Assembly: GCA_036268055.1 (NCBI GenBank)
Contig: DATAUW010000016.1
Location: 1-64,000 of the forward strand
Reading direction: 5' to 3'
Source of the DNA: Verrucomicrobiia bacterium
GTDB taxonomy: Bacteria > Verrucomicrobiota > Verrucomicrobiia > Limisphaerales > Pedosphaeraceae
DNA length: 64,000 nt
The notes beneath the pieces were generated by a model. That model made no database searches, was not told the origin of the DNA, and saw nothing but the letters and a program-made list of their open reading frames with translations. The stretch's first letter is position 1, and each line of letters starts with the position of its first letter. This document shows, one piece after another, positions 17,626 to 25,897 of this stretch. The position numbers were made by a program, and so were the translations under genes.

Positions 17626-19263
17626 TTAATTACGGATGTTGGTCAAAATTCCGCCGTTATTTTTTGCCAAATCTGTCGCCAGGGTGGTTTTGATGCCGGC
17701 GAAAAAGGTTTCGGCCAGGTGCTGGCGTCCTGCCTGGGTGAAGTGGATTAGGTCAACGAAGTATTGGTGCTGGCCGTCGAAATTGGGATGGGTGTCAACG
17801 AAGCAGATTTCGGGATTTTCTTTCGCGAGTTCCTGGACGATTTCAGTATGCGCAAGGTTGGCGCGCATGGCATTAAATGTTCGTGGAACGGTTTGCTCGT
17901 AGAAATCAATGAGCGCGGGTTCGCTGTTCGTATTCACCGCCATCGAGTAATTGGCAAGCACGAGGCGGATGCCATTGGTTTGGGTGATTTGAATCAATTC
18001 CCGGTAGGCCTTCGCATAATCGCTTTGCATCGGAGGAATGGAACTCGGATGGTCGTGAACGGGCGCGGACAATAGCTTTTTTTTATAGCGAGTCATTTTG
18101 ATCCCATATTCAAGATCGCCGATCAGCCTCAAGGGACGCTCCAGATAATAGGGCGGAGGTTTCGCCATGTACGGGGGCATATCGTGATCGAGCATCGAGA
18201 AGCCATTGAAGCCGTGATACGAAATAATCATGTCGGGCTTTAGCGCCAGTATTTCGGCGGTCAATCGGCGGACGTTGCCGGGCAATGCCATGCCGGGAAC
18301 CCCGGCATTGATCACTTCCACCGGACGCGCCGGGTGCAGGCGTTCGCGAATGAGTTGTTCCAATATTTCCGGCCACGGACGGTCGTCCTGGTTCAAAGTA
18401 CAACCCCAAGTGGTGGATTCGCCGAGGGCGACGATGCGATAAGTATTGCCTTTTTCGTCAGGAATTTCCGGGCCGCGAAATCCTTTGTGATTGATCACGA
18501 CCAGGCTGTGGAAAATATGGCCTTGGGTGTCAGGTCGAAAACGGAAAGGCGCGAATTGGTTAGGGTCAACCTCCATGCACTCGTGCATCATTTTATTCCA
18601 TTGCTCGATATAGTAACGAGTCCAGAGCACGTAGCCGCCGGGATTCTTCTTTGCCGCTTCGTAGGAATAATATTTTTCCTGCGACCAATTCATGTCATGC
18701 CGCGCTTTGAATTGGATGGCCAAATCGGCGGCGGGAAAAACGGCGAAAAATAATATCAAGGTATTTACAAACTGGATACCGAAGGCTCGCAACCGGAAGC
18801 ATATTCGGCATAAAACCAGAAGGAACAAGCCGGTGGCCAAGGCAAAATAAAATTGTCCGGGCTGGTCCGCCAGATAGGAAACGATCAGTAAAATCAAAAC
18901 CCCGGAGAATGCCCAAAACATTCCCAGCGCGTTCCAAATGGATTTCGTTTTACCGACGCCGGTTTGACAGGCGGTAAAGAAAACGACGACGGCGATTTGC
19001 CCGGCCACGAACGCGTGTAAATCAGCGAGTGCTATGCGGTGCAGATTTGCCAAAAAAATTGCAACCACCAGTGTCGTGGCGCTCCATGCGAGTTTCCCAA
19101 GGCCGATGAATCTTGCCGGTGCAACTTGAGCGGCGATTGCGGCGACACTCAGAATTGCCAAGCCTAACAGACTGCACCAAGGCAAAGTGATCAGGCAGGC
19201 GGTATAAATGGCGGCAGCGGCCAGTGCGGCTTGCGCGAGGATTTGCGTGCGCCGAGAATTCAC
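17626..19263 (-). CDS. Membrane-anchored SGNH/GDSL-type hydrolase
   Basis: A 545-residue protein with about six N-terminal membrane helices (residues 8-180) and a C-terminal SGNH hydrolase domain. The nucleophile Ser283 lies in IVALGESTTWGC (GES for GDS), the Gly block is VINAGVPGMALPGN (about 317-330), HGFNGF near 350 resembles the Asn block, and the catalytic Asp and His lie in DLIHF (about 504-508). Such proteins often deacetylate or acetylate cell-surface sugars. The GTG at 19263 is the first possible start. A 300-base stretch to the next gene upstream on this strand, the sensor kinase, holds nothing recognisable. Confidence 0.85.
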   Translation of the reverse strand: MNSRRTQILAQAALAAAAIYTACLITLPWCSLLGLAILSVAAIAAQVAPARFIGLGKLAWSATTLVVAIFLANLHRIALADLHAFVAGQIAVVVFFTACQTGVGKTKSIWNALGMFWAFSGVLILLIVSYLADQPGQFYFALATGLFLLVLCRICFRLRAFGIQFVNTLILFFAVFPAADLAIQFKARHDMNWSQEKYYSYEAAKKNPGGYVLWTRYYIEQWNKMMHECMEVDPNQFAPFRFRPDTQGHIFHSLVVINHKGFRGPEIPDEKGNTYRIVALGESTTWGCTLNQDDRPWPEILEQLIRERLHPARPVEVINAGVPGMALPGNVRRLTAEILALKPDMIISYHGFNGFSMLDHDMPPYMAKPPPYYLERPLRLIGDLEYGIKMTRYKKKLLSAPVHDHPSSIPPMQSDYAKAYRELIQITQTNGIRLVLANYSMAVNTNSEPALIDFYEQTVPRTFNAMRANLAHTEIVQELAKENPEICFVDTHPNFDGQHQYFVDLIHFTQAGRQHLAETFFAGIKTTLATDLAKNNGGILTNIRN

Positions 19264-19459
19264 GAATTCCTCGCTTCCATCCGAGAGTTTTGGAGGCGGT
19301 GCATCTGCTTTCGCGCGAAACTAATATCGCGAGATTGTGCCAAGCTTGCCTTTCGAAAATTCCTTGTCAAACGCAATTCAGTTTTGGGACTCCCTGAGAA
19401 TAGCAAAACAAATTATATCTTGAGGTGGAGAGTTCAAATTTTTGCTGATGTTGTAGGGT

Positions 19460-19488
19460 TTGACTTGTCTTGCGCTGTGTGGTAGTAC
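19460..19488 (+). promoter_or_regulatory. Possible vapBC promoter with AGTACT palindrome
   Basis: TTGACT (19460-19465) is followed after 17 bases by TAGTAC (19483-19488), a weak -10 element that overlaps the palindrome AGTACT. The antitoxin ATG lies 8 bases further on, so the transcript would have almost no leader. Ribbon-helix-helix antitoxins bind such short palindromes to repress their own promoter, which fits here but is not proven. Confidence 0.35.
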
Positions 19489-19496
19489 TCTCCGGT

Positions 19497-19757
19497 ATGA
19501 CACAGACTGTCAGCGTTAAAATTCCCGCGGATCTTTTGGGAAAGATGCCGGCGGCAGGCAATGGGCGCAGCGGGTTCATTGTGAGCGCCATTGAAGAAAA
19601 GATTGCGCGGCGCAAGCCGGTGAGTTGGAAGCCGAAGACGGAGCGGGGGCGTCGCATGGCGGCTTTGCTTAAAGCGGGGCGAAGCGAGCGCGGGCCGTTG
19701 CTCTCCGATGAGCAAGTGGAACAGGAGTTAAGGGAACGCCGGGGAAGAAACTTTTGA
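19497..19757 (+). CDS. Antitoxin, ribbon-helix-helix (VapB-like)
   Basis: An 86-residue protein. The first 45 residues fit a ribbon-helix-helix DNA-binding domain: a beta strand (TQTVSVKIP), then helices with NGRSGFIVSAIEEKI. The C-terminal part is charged (GRRMAALLKAGRS, EQELRERRG) and would neutralise the toxin. The ATG at 19497 is chosen; a TTG at 19470 would add residues that belong to the promoter. The stop overlaps the start of the toxin gene (TTGA), as is usual for such pairs. Confidence 0.8.
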   Translation: MTQTVSVKIPADLLGKMPAAGNGRSGFIVSAIEEKIARRKPVSWKPKTERGRRMAALLKAGRSERGPLLSDEQVEQELRERRGRNF

Positions 19758-20161
19758 GAACCTTTTTGGATAGCGGCGTTTTGTTGCACGGCTGGCGGGA
19801 AACGGCGCTGGCCGACGCTGCCATGCAGGTCATGGATGACGGCACGCGTGACTTTTTCACGTCCCAGATGGTTCGTTTGGAATTGCTGCCAAAGGCGCGA
19901 TTTGAGAAACGTCTGCGAGAGATTGCCTTTTACGAAGCCCATTTTTCTGATTGCAAAGCGTGTGAACCTTTAAGCGAGGGCCTTGGCCGGGAAGCTGAAA
20001 AGCTGGCCGCGCATTATGGTTTAGCTGGCCCCGACGCGTTGCAAATCGCCGCAGCCATCTGGCAAGGCGTGGAAGAATTTTATACTTCAGAAAGGCCGGG
20101 CAAGCCGATGTTCCGAGTGAAAGAAATCAAGGTGGTTTCCCTGTTCTCGTTGTTGACGTAA
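19754..20161 (+). CDS. PIN-domain toxin (VapC-like ribonuclease)
   Basis: A PIN-domain protein of 135 residues, probably an RNase toxin inhibited by the upstream antitoxin. The acidic active site is visible: Asp6 in RTFLDSGVLL, Glu in VRLELLPKARFE, and Asp in GLAGPDALQIAAA. The fourth acidic position is less clear (YTSERPGKP near the end replaces the usual TxDxxF). The start is a TTG overlapping the antitoxin stop by 4 bases. It is followed within 10 bases by a tRNA gene on the other strand, a common integration neighbourhood for mobile pairs. Confidence 0.82.
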   Translation: MRTFLDSGVLLHGWRETALADAAMQVMDDGTRDFFTSQMVRLELLPKARFEKRLREIAFYEAHFSDCKACEPLSEGLGREAEKLAAHYGLAGPDALQIAAAIWQGVEEFYTSERPGKPMFRVKEIKVVSLFSLLT

Positions 20162-20164
20162 AAA

Positions 20165-20239
20165 TGGTGGGCGATGAGGGATTCGAACCCCCGACCCACA
20201 GCGTGTAAAGCTGCTGCGCTACCACTGCGCCAATCGCCC
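20165..20239 (-). tRNA. tRNA-Val (anticodon TAC)
   Basis: A 75-base cloverleaf on the minus strand: acceptor GGGCGAT/ATCGCCC, D arm GCGC..GCGC, anticodon stem GCAGC/GCTGT with loop TTTACAC (anticodon TAC), T arm with GGTTCGAATCC, discriminator A and an encoded CCA. It lies immediately next to the end of the toxin gene. Confidence 0.95.
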
Positions 20240-20362
20240 GCAGGGATATTTTGCGCGTTCTGTTCGCGGGCGCAAGCTCATTTCGGGAGGTTTTTTTTAA
20301 ACGCGGAGTTGCGGACGCGGTGATGAATTCACGCACGGAAGGTTTTGCGGCAACTTTGGCCT

Positions 20363-20390
20363 TTGAAGTTTAGGCTTTAAACATTATATA
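20363..20390 (+). promoter_or_regulatory. Probable promoter of the ExbB-ExbD-TonB operon
   Basis: TTGAAG (20363-20368), a 16-base spacer, and TATATA (20385-20390). The exbB ATG starts 6 bases after the -10 element, at about the predicted +1, and there is no ribosome-binding site, so the transcript may be leaderless. Confidence 0.45.
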
Positions 20391-20396
20391 ACGACC

Positions 20397-21014
20397 ATGT
20401 TGCCGAGTTTGCTTTTTAAAGGCGGCCCGATGCTCTGGGTGATTCTTTTGGCCAGCGCCGCCGCCATCGCCGTGTTCATCGAGCGCGCGCTGCATTGCCA
20501 TCGCGCCCAGATCAATTCCACCGAGTTTCTCAACGGCGTGCGCACGGTGCTCAAGCGCGATAATGTCGTGGAGGCGCTTTCGATTTGTGACGCGACGCCC
20601 GGGCCGGTCGCGCGGCTGGTCAAGACGGCGATTCTTAATCGTGATTATGGCCGCGACCGCGTGCGGGAATCATTGGAAGAAGCGGGGCTTGCGGAAGTGC
20701 CGCGGCTTGAGGAAAAATTGAGCTTGCTCGCGACCATCGCGCAACTCGCGCCGCTGCTCGGCTTGCTGGGATCGGTACTGGGGTTCATCAAGATTTTTCA
20801 GACGATGCAGGACGTGGGTGTGACGGCCAATCTGGCGGTGCTGTCAAAGGGGGTTTGGGAGGCGTTGATTTGCACGGCGGCGGGGCTGGCGGTTTCGATT
20901 CCGACGCACGCGGGATATAATTATCTGGTGAGCCGCATCAATGACATCGTGCTCGACATGGAAAAATCGGCGACGGAGATCGTGAACATTGTCAGCGAAG
21001 AGCCCAAGCAATGA
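20397..21014 (+). CDS. MotA/TolQ/ExbB family proton channel
   Basis: ExbB/TolQ-like subunit of 205 residues, which with ExbD forms an inner-membrane proton channel that powers TonB or a related rod. Three membrane helices are visible (about 10-28, 115-140, 155-175). Typical segments are AAIAVFIERALHCHRAQ, LLATIAQLAPLLGLLGSVLGF and WEALICTAAGLAVSIP. It is first in a tight operon: its stop overlaps the ATG of the ExbD-like gene. The channel could energise outer-membrane transport, but no TonB-dependent receptor is in the window. Confidence 0.93.
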   Translation: MLPSLLFKGGPMLWVILLASAAAIAVFIERALHCHRAQINSTEFLNGVRTVLKRDNVVEALSICDATPGPVARLVKTAILNRDYGRDRVRESLEEAGLAEVPRLEEKLSLLATIAQLAPLLGLLGSVLGFIKIFQTMQDVGVTANLAVLSKGVWEALICTAAGLAVSIPTHAGYNYLVSRINDIVLDMEKSATEIVNIVSEEPKQ

Positions 21015-21448
21015 AATTCCCGCGCAATGCCCGCATCTCGCGCGGCCAGCTTGACGCTGCGCCGTTCGCGGGAGTGTTGTTTTGCCTGCTGATTTTTGTG
21101 CTGTTGTCGTCGCTGGTTTACACGCCGGGCGTGCGGATTGATTTGCCGGAATCGGTTTCGGTTTTGCCGGGAGTGGACGGGCCGGCGGTCGCGGTGGCGA
21201 TGGATGCCAACGGCCAGCTTTATTTTCAAAACCAAATCATCGTCGCGACCAATTTGTTGAAACGCCTTCAGTCCGAAGTCGCGCGCCAGAGCGAGCCGGT
21301 GACGCTTGTGGTGGAGGCGGACAAGGCGGCGACGCTGGAGCAACTCAACCGGCTTCGTGATCTTGCGGCGAGCGCGGGCATCAAGCAAATTTCGCAAGCG
21401 GTTCTCCCGCGTGTTTTTGACAAGCCGGTGAACCCGAAAAGTCCATGA
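21011..21448 (+). CDS. ExbD/TolR-like biopolymer transport protein
   Basis: A 145-residue protein with one N-terminal membrane helix and a periplasmic domain. The channel aspartate is in LDAAPFAGVLFCLLIFVLL near residue 15. The periplasmic part reads VRIDLPES, then VAMDANGQLYFQNQ, as in ExbD. The usual N-terminal 'I.VTPLVDV' is replaced by ISRGQLDAAPFAGV, so the family match is good but the motif is divergent. It overlaps both neighbours by 4 bases. Confidence 0.88.
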   Translation: MKFPRNARISRGQLDAAPFAGVLFCLLIFVLLSSLVYTPGVRIDLPESVSVLPGVDGPAVAVAMDANGQLYFQNQIIVATNLLKRLQSEVARQSEPVTLVVEADKAATLEQLNRLRDLAASAGIKQISQAVLPRVFDKPVNPKSP

Positions 21449-22239
21449 CGGCGGATGCGGCAGAATCGCGCCATTGGTCGCGCCATCGCTGGGTGGTGAG
21501 CATGCTGGTGATTTTGCTCGTGCAAATCGTGTTGATTCTCATTCTTGGCCGAAGCCAACCCACGCCGCTGCCCGCGTTTAATTTTGGGCCCAAAGTTTAT
21601 TTGCCGGCGAATCCGCGCGAGCCGTGGCCGGGGTTGAGCGACGCCGTTCAATTCGTGCTTGCAAACCGACACGGTTTTTCCGGCGGCGCATGGCTGCAAT
21701 TCCAACCGCCCGAATATGATCTCCAGCCGTGGACGGAGCCGCCGCGTCCGCTCATGCTGCCAGTGGAGAAATTGGGCGATGATTTGGCCAACTATGTGCA
21801 TGCGAATTTGAACCAGCCATTTGAACTCACGCCGAAACCCGAGCCTGAAATCCAAGTCGTCATTCCCGATGAAAACCTGGGCGTGGCGCATTCCGCGCTC
21901 ACGATTGAAGGCGAACTCGCCAATCGTCCGCTGCTCACGCCGATCAAACTTTCCTCGTGGCCCGCGAATGATATTTTGACCGACAGCGAAGTGCTCGTGG
22001 GTGTGGACGAGGCGGGAAATGTTTTTTCGTCGGTGCTGGTGGTGGCGAAAGGTTCAGGGTCGAAAGAGGCGGACGCGGCGGCATTGCGGCTGGCGGCGCA
22101 GGCGCGTTTTCGGCCGTTGCTCTGGACAGGACCGGGCCGGCCGCCGGAGTCCGAGACGCGATTGCATTGGGGGCGGATGATATTTCATTGGCGAACGGTT
22201 CCCATGCCTGCCGCCAAAACCCCGGCGGCGCTGCCATGA
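21445..22239 (+). CDS. TonB-like energy transducer
   Basis: A 264-residue protein with one membrane helix near the N-terminus (VVSMLVILLVQIVLILIL, about 16-33), a proline-rich periplasmic stretch (PPEYDLQPWTEPPRP), and a C-terminal domain that resembles TonB_C (DSEVLVGVDEAGNVFSSVLV..GSKEADAAALRLAAQARFRP). Order and overlaps with the ExbB- and ExbD-like genes support a TonB-type role. Sequence identity to characterised TonB is probably low. Confidence 0.75.
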   Translation: MTADAAESRHWSRHRWVVSMLVILLVQIVLILILGRSQPTPLPAFNFGPKVYLPANPREPWPGLSDAVQFVLANRHGFSGGAWLQFQPPEYDLQPWTEPPRPLMLPVEKLGDDLANYVHANLNQPFELTPKPEPEIQVVIPDENLGVAHSALTIEGELANRPLLTPIKLSSWPANDILTDSEVLVGVDEAGNVFSSVLVVAKGSGSKEADAAALRLAAQARFRPLLWTGPGRPPESETRLHWGRMIFHWRTVPMPAAKTPAALP

Positions 22240-22267
22240 GATTTTTGCGAACTATTTTCTGAGACGC

Positions 22268-22492
22268 ATGCGCACGGATCATCTCATATTAACTTATGTC
22301 GTTTCTTTGCTTGCGGCACTTTCCGGGCTCGCGATATATTCTGAACTTCGCAGCCGGCGTTTCGGCCCGACCTCGAGCGAAGACCATATTTTTCGCTGCA
22401 AAAAATGCGGGCTGGTCTATACGGACGATGCCGACGTGGACCGTTCGCGCTGTTCGCAATGCGGACAGGCAAACGACGCCATCAAATTTTAA
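22268..22492 (+). CDS. Membrane-anchored zinc ribbon protein
   Basis: A 74-residue protein with one membrane helix (LTYVVSLLAALSGLAIYSEL, about 8-27) and a rubredoxin-like zinc ribbon: CKKCGLVY and CSQCGQAN give two CxxC knuckles 18 residues apart. It lies 28 bases after the TonB-like gene on the same strand, so it may belong to that operon. Function is unknown; the ribbon could bind metal or a partner. Confidence 0.7.
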   Translation: MRTDHLILTYVVSLLAALSGLAIYSELRSRRFGPTSSEDHIFRCKKCGLVYTDDADVDRSRCSQCGQANDAIKF

Positions 22493-22575
22493 TCGCATTT
22501 GCGCGCCGGTTGAAGTGGTGTCAAATTAAAAAAATGGGGCGAATACGCGTCGCCTCGCATCTTTATTCGAAGCTT

Positions 22576-23754
22576 ATGGGAATGTGGATCGGAAGAAATC
22601 GCAAAGCCCGTGTCACTTATGGGTTTGATGAAATCGCGCTCGTGCCCGGCGATGTCACCATCAACCCGAACGAGGTGGACACCAGCTTTAAAATTCCCCG
22701 CAAGGATGGCAGCCATTTCACGCTCAAAATTCCCATCATGGCCAGCGCCATGGACGGCGTGACGGATGTGAAATTTTGCATTGAGATGGGCAAGCTCGGC
22801 GGCCTGGGCGTGATCAATCTCGAAGGCGTGCAGACGCGTTACGAAAATCCTTCCGAAGTTCTCGAGCAGGTCGTAAAGGCGGACAAGGAAGAAGTCACCA
22901 CGCTAATCCAGAAACTTTATCTTGAACCGATTAAGGAAGAATTGATCGCGCGCCGCGTGGAAGAACTTAAGAAGGCCGGCGTGCTGGCGGCGGTGAGTTC
23001 CATTCCGCAGAAGGCGGAGCGGTTTGCGGCCATCGCGCAGGAAGCGGGCGCGGATGTATTTTTCGTGCAATCCACGGTGTCCACCGTTCGCCATATTTCC
23101 ACGGAATATAAATCACTGGACCTGGCGGCGTTCACCAAGAGCTTGAGCATCCCGGTTTTTATCGGCAACGCGGTCACTTACGACGTGACGCTGGAACTGA
23201 TGGGTTGTGGGGTGGCGGGCGTGATGATCGGCGTTGGGCCGGGGGCGGCGTGCACGAGCCGGGGCGTTTTGGGATTGGGCGTTCCGCAGGTGACGGCGAC
23301 GGTGGATTGCGCGGCGGCCCGCGATCAGCATTTTAAAAACACGGGCAAATATGTGCCGATCATCACTGACGGCGGCATGAGCAAAGGCGGCGATGTTTGC
23401 AAGGCGCTGGCATGCGGCTCGGATGCCGTGATGGTGGGCAGCGCGTTCGCGCGCGCGAAGGAAGCGCCGGGCAAGGGCAATCATTGGGGCATGGCCACGC
23501 CACACGCCAACCTGCCGCGCGGCACGCGCATCAAGGTCGGCTTGAGCGGGTCGCTGAAGCAAATTCTTTTCGGCCCGGCCACCGTGGATGACGGTTCGCA
23601 AAATTTAGTCGGCGCGATCACGACGTGCATGGGCAACGTCGGCGCCGCGAGCATCCGCGAATTTCAGGAAACGGAAATCATCATCGCGCCGAGCATCAAG
23701 ACCGAAGGCAAATTGTTCCAGACCGTCCAAAGCGTCGGCATGGGAACCCGTTGA
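22576..23754 (+). CDS. guaB3: GuaB3 family IMP dehydrogenase-related protein
   Basis: About 392 residues with no CBS domains, as in the GuaB3 branch of IMP dehydrogenases. Key parts: YGFDEIALVPGDV at the N-terminus, PIMASAMDGVTD, the active-site loop GAACTSRGVLGLGVPQ with Cys226, ITDGGMSKGGDVCKALACG and the C-terminal CMGNVGAASIREFQ. The frame is open further upstream (to 22405), where it would overlap the zinc ribbon gene; 22576 is preferred (22582 is also possible). GuaB3 proteins are generally linked to purine metabolism, but not all have proven activity. Confidence 0.9.
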   Translation: MGMWIGRNRKARVTYGFDEIALVPGDVTINPNEVDTSFKIPRKDGSHFTLKIPIMASAMDGVTDVKFCIEMGKLGGLGVINLEGVQTRYENPSEVLEQVVKADKEEVTTLIQKLYLEPIKEELIARRVEELKKAGVLAAVSSIPQKAERFAAIAQEAGADVFFVQSTVSTVRHISTEYKSLDLAAFTKSLSIPVFIGNAVTYDVTLELMGCGVAGVMIGVGPGAACTSRGVLGLGVPQVTATVDCAAARDQHFKNTGKYVPIITDGGMSKGGDVCKALACGSDAVMVGSAFARAKEAPGKGNHWGMATPHANLPRGTRIKVGLSGSLKQILFGPATVDDGSQNLVGAITTCMGNVGAASIREFQETEIIIAPSIKTEGKLFQTVQSVGMGTR

Positions 23755-23792
23755 TTTAATTTAATCCGCAACCAACAACCAAATCACCTGTT

Positions 23793-24386
23793 ATGAATAC
23801 GAAGAACTTGAAATTATCCGCACTGTTCGCCGTTGCCGCGCTGCTGCCTGTGCTCGCGCAAGCGCATCCCGGTCATGGTCCTGCGACGAGTTTCGCCGCC
23901 GGCATGAGTCATCCGCTGCATGGACTGGATCATATTCTGGTCATGATCGCGGTCGGTTTGTGGGCCGCGCAAATGGGTGGCCGCGCCTTGTGGGTGGTGC
24001 CGACGACGTTCGTCAGTCTCATGACGATCGGCGGCGCGATGGGCATGGCGGGAGTTCATTTGCCGATGGTGGAAACGGGAATTTTGGTGTCGGTGATTGC
24101 GATGGGGGTGTTAATCGCGACGGCGGCGCGGCTGCCGATGGCGGTGAGCATGGCGCTGGTGGGGGTGTTCGCGATTTTCCACGGGCACGCGCACGGAACG
24201 GAAATTCCGATGGCGGCATCGGGCCTGACTTACGCGTTGGGATTCATCGCGGCGACGGCGTTTCTGCACGCTTGCGGCATTGGACTTGGTTTGCTCGCGC
24301 AAAAACGCTTCAGCCCGCCTGCGATTCGTTTTGCGGGAGTGATGATTGTGGTTTGTGGTTTGGGAATGTGGGCGGGGATCATGTAA
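23793..24386 (+). CDS. HupE/UreJ family metal transporter
   Basis: A 197-residue membrane protein with a signal peptide (ending VLAQA), a His-rich mature N-terminus (HPGHGP), then HPLHGLDHILVMIAVGLWAA, the HupE/UreJ signature, and six or so membrane helices. A second motif HGHAHGTEIP lies near residue 130. The family is thought to move nickel or cobalt. No hydrogenase or urease genes lie nearby. A bidirectional terminator follows the stop. Confidence 0.93.
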   Translation: MNTKNLKLSALFAVAALLPVLAQAHPGHGPATSFAAGMSHPLHGLDHILVMIAVGLWAAQMGGRALWVVPTTFVSLMTIGGAMGMAGVHLPMVETGILVSVIAMGVLIATAARLPMAVSMALVGVFAIFHGHAHGTEIPMAASGLTYALGFIAATAFLHACGIGLGLLAQKRFSPPAIRFAGVMIVVCGLGMWAGIM

Positions 24387-24406
24387 ACGACTGACAATTT
24401 AAAATC

Positions 24407-24440
24407 AAAAACCGCAAGCAAGTGGCTTGCGGTTTTTTTA
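24407..24440. terminator. Bidirectional intrinsic terminator
   Basis: A perfect 9-base stem (ACCGCAAGC 24411-24419 / GCTTGCGGT 24425-24433) with a 5-base loop has a run of T on the right and a run of A on the left. It should end both the hupE transcript (plus) and the galE transcript (minus). Confidence 0.9.
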
Positions 24441-24467
24441 TTTCAAGTTGTCGCGAAAGCTGGCCGC

Positions 24468-25439
24468 TTAATCTGGATAGCCGTTCGGATGATTCACGTG
24501 CCAGTTCCAGGCGGTGCGGATGATGTCTTCGAGCTTGGGATATTTTGGTTTCCAGCCGAGTTCGTTGATGGCCTTGGCCGCGCCCGCGACGAGTTTGGGT
24601 GGATCACCCGGGCGGCGCGGTTTTTCGACAACGGGAATTTTTTTGCCGGTGATTTTTTCGCAGGTCTCGATGACCTGGCGCACTGAATAACCATCGCCAT
24701 TGCCGAGGTTGTAGAATCCTTGTTTGCCGGGAGTCATCGCGAGCATGTGGGCCTGCGCGAGATCCACGATGTGAATGTAATCGCGGATGCACGTGCCGTC
24801 GGGCGTGGGATAATCCGTGCCGTAAATCTCGCATTGCTGGGATTGGCCGAGCGGGACTTTGAGGACGTTCGGAATCAGATGCGTCTCGATGCGATGATGT
24901 TCGCCGAATTTTTCGCTGGCGCCGGCGGCATTGAAATAGCGAAAGGCGACGAATTCCAAGCCGTGAATTTCGTGATACCACTTGAGCATTTTTTCGAACA
25001 TCAATTTCGATTCGCCGTAGGGATTGATGGGGCGTTGCGGCAAGTCTTCCGTCATGGGCACGCGATCGGGCGGGCCGTAAGTCGCGCACGTCGAGCTGAA
25101 GACGAACTTCTTCACTTTGACTTCGATGGCGGCGTTGAGGAGCGCGAGGCCGTTGACGACGTTGTTCTGAAAATATTTTGCGGGGTTGATCATGGACTCG
25201 CCGACGAGCGCGAAGGCGGCGAAATGCAGGATGGCTTCGGGTTGCGCGACTTTGACGGCGGCGAGGATATTTCCGGGTTCGTCCGGGCGGCCGTGAACGA
25301 AGGCCGCGCGTGGGTCGAGCGCGGAGCGATGGCCTTCGACGAGGCTGTCATAGACGGTGACCTTGTGGCCCGCGTTAAGCAGTTCTTCCACGCACACTGA
25401 CCCGATATAGCCCGCGCCGCCGGTGACGAATACGTTCAT
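24468..25439 (-). CDS. galE: UDP-glucose 4-epimerase
   Basis: Extended SDR epimerase of 323 residues that interconverts UDP-glucose and UDP-galactose. The NAD motif is GGAGYIGSVCVEELL, the active-site pair is SSTCATYG (Ser) and YGESK (Tyr-x-x-x-Lys), and the substrate region GTDYPTPDGTCIRDYIH..D is typical of GalE. It is likely to supply UDP-galactose for lipopolysaccharide or exopolysaccharide. It is convergent with hupE and shares its terminator. Confidence 0.95.
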   Translation of the reverse strand: MNVFVTGGAGYIGSVCVEELLNAGHKVTVYDSLVEGHRSALDPRAAFVHGRPDEPGNILAAVKVAQPEAILHFAAFALVGESMINPAKYFQNNVVNGLALLNAAIEVKVKKFVFSSTCATYGPPDRVPMTEDLPQRPINPYGESKLMFEKMLKWYHEIHGLEFVAFRYFNAAGASEKFGEHHRIETHLIPNVLKVPLGQSQQCEIYGTDYPTPDGTCIRDYIHIVDLAQAHMLAMTPGKQGFYNLGNGDGYSVRQVIETCEKITGKKIPVVEKPRRPGDPPKLVAGAAKAINELGWKPKYPKLEDIIRTAWNWHVNHPNGYPD

Positions 25440-25498
25440 GGCAAGAGGCTAGTCAGAATATTCGCGTGGCTTAAAGGGAAAAATAAAGGGAGGCGGGC

Positions 25499-25571
25499 GG
25501 GCGAGCGTAAGCGCGAGCCCAAATTAATCTGCCCGGTTGAAAAATGTCACGGCTCGCGAGTACGCTCGCCC
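25499..25571. repeat. Inverted repeat, BIME-like, copy 1
   Basis: Left arm GGGCGAGCGTAAGCGCGAGCC (25499-25519) and right arm at 25551-25571 form a 21-base inverted repeat with two mismatches around a 31-base spacer. The right arm reappears at 26248-26276 and, identically over 31 bases, at 35014-35044. It has no coding function and lies in the intergenic space before galE. Confidence 0.75.
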
Positions 25572-25583
25572 TCCCATAGCTGT

Positions 25584-25895
25584 TCACGCGGCACGCAGTT
25601 CTGGCAACGGTTCGATTTCCCGGTCAATCAAAGAGGCTTTGGCATAGCGCACCAACCGCAGGTCGTAATCCGCTTGCAAGCCGGTCCACATTTCCGCGCT
25701 CGTTCCAAAATAGCGCGCAAGCCGCAAGGCCGTGTCCGCCGTGATCCCGCGTTTCTCCAAAACAATTTCATTGATGCGGCGGGGAGGCACATGCAGCGCT
25801 CGCGCCAAACCATTTTGCGTCAGTCCGCGCGGTTTCATATATTCTTCCAGCAAAATCTCACCGGGATGAATTGGTGGCAGTTTGTTTGGTTTCAT
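25584..25895 (-). CDS. higA: HigA family antitoxin
   Basis: A 103-residue Xre-type HTH protein. IHPGEILLEEYMKPRGLTQ is the characteristic HigA start, and LARALHVPPRRINEIVLEKR covers the recognition helices, followed by ITADTALRLARYFGTSAEMW. It binds and neutralises the HigB toxin and represses the shared promoter. As in typical higBA, it is the second gene, 2 bases after the higB stop. Confidence 0.93.
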   Translation of the reverse strand: MKPNKLPPIHPGEILLEEYMKPRGLTQNGLARALHVPPRRINEIVLEKRGITADTALRLARYFGTSAEMWTGLQADYDLRLVRYAKASLIDREIEPLPELRAA

Positions 25896-25897
25896 AA

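Noticed and set aside
23755-23792. Possible cobalamin or nickel riboswitch before hupE
   Set aside because: The gap of 38 bases is too short, and no conserved box is visible.
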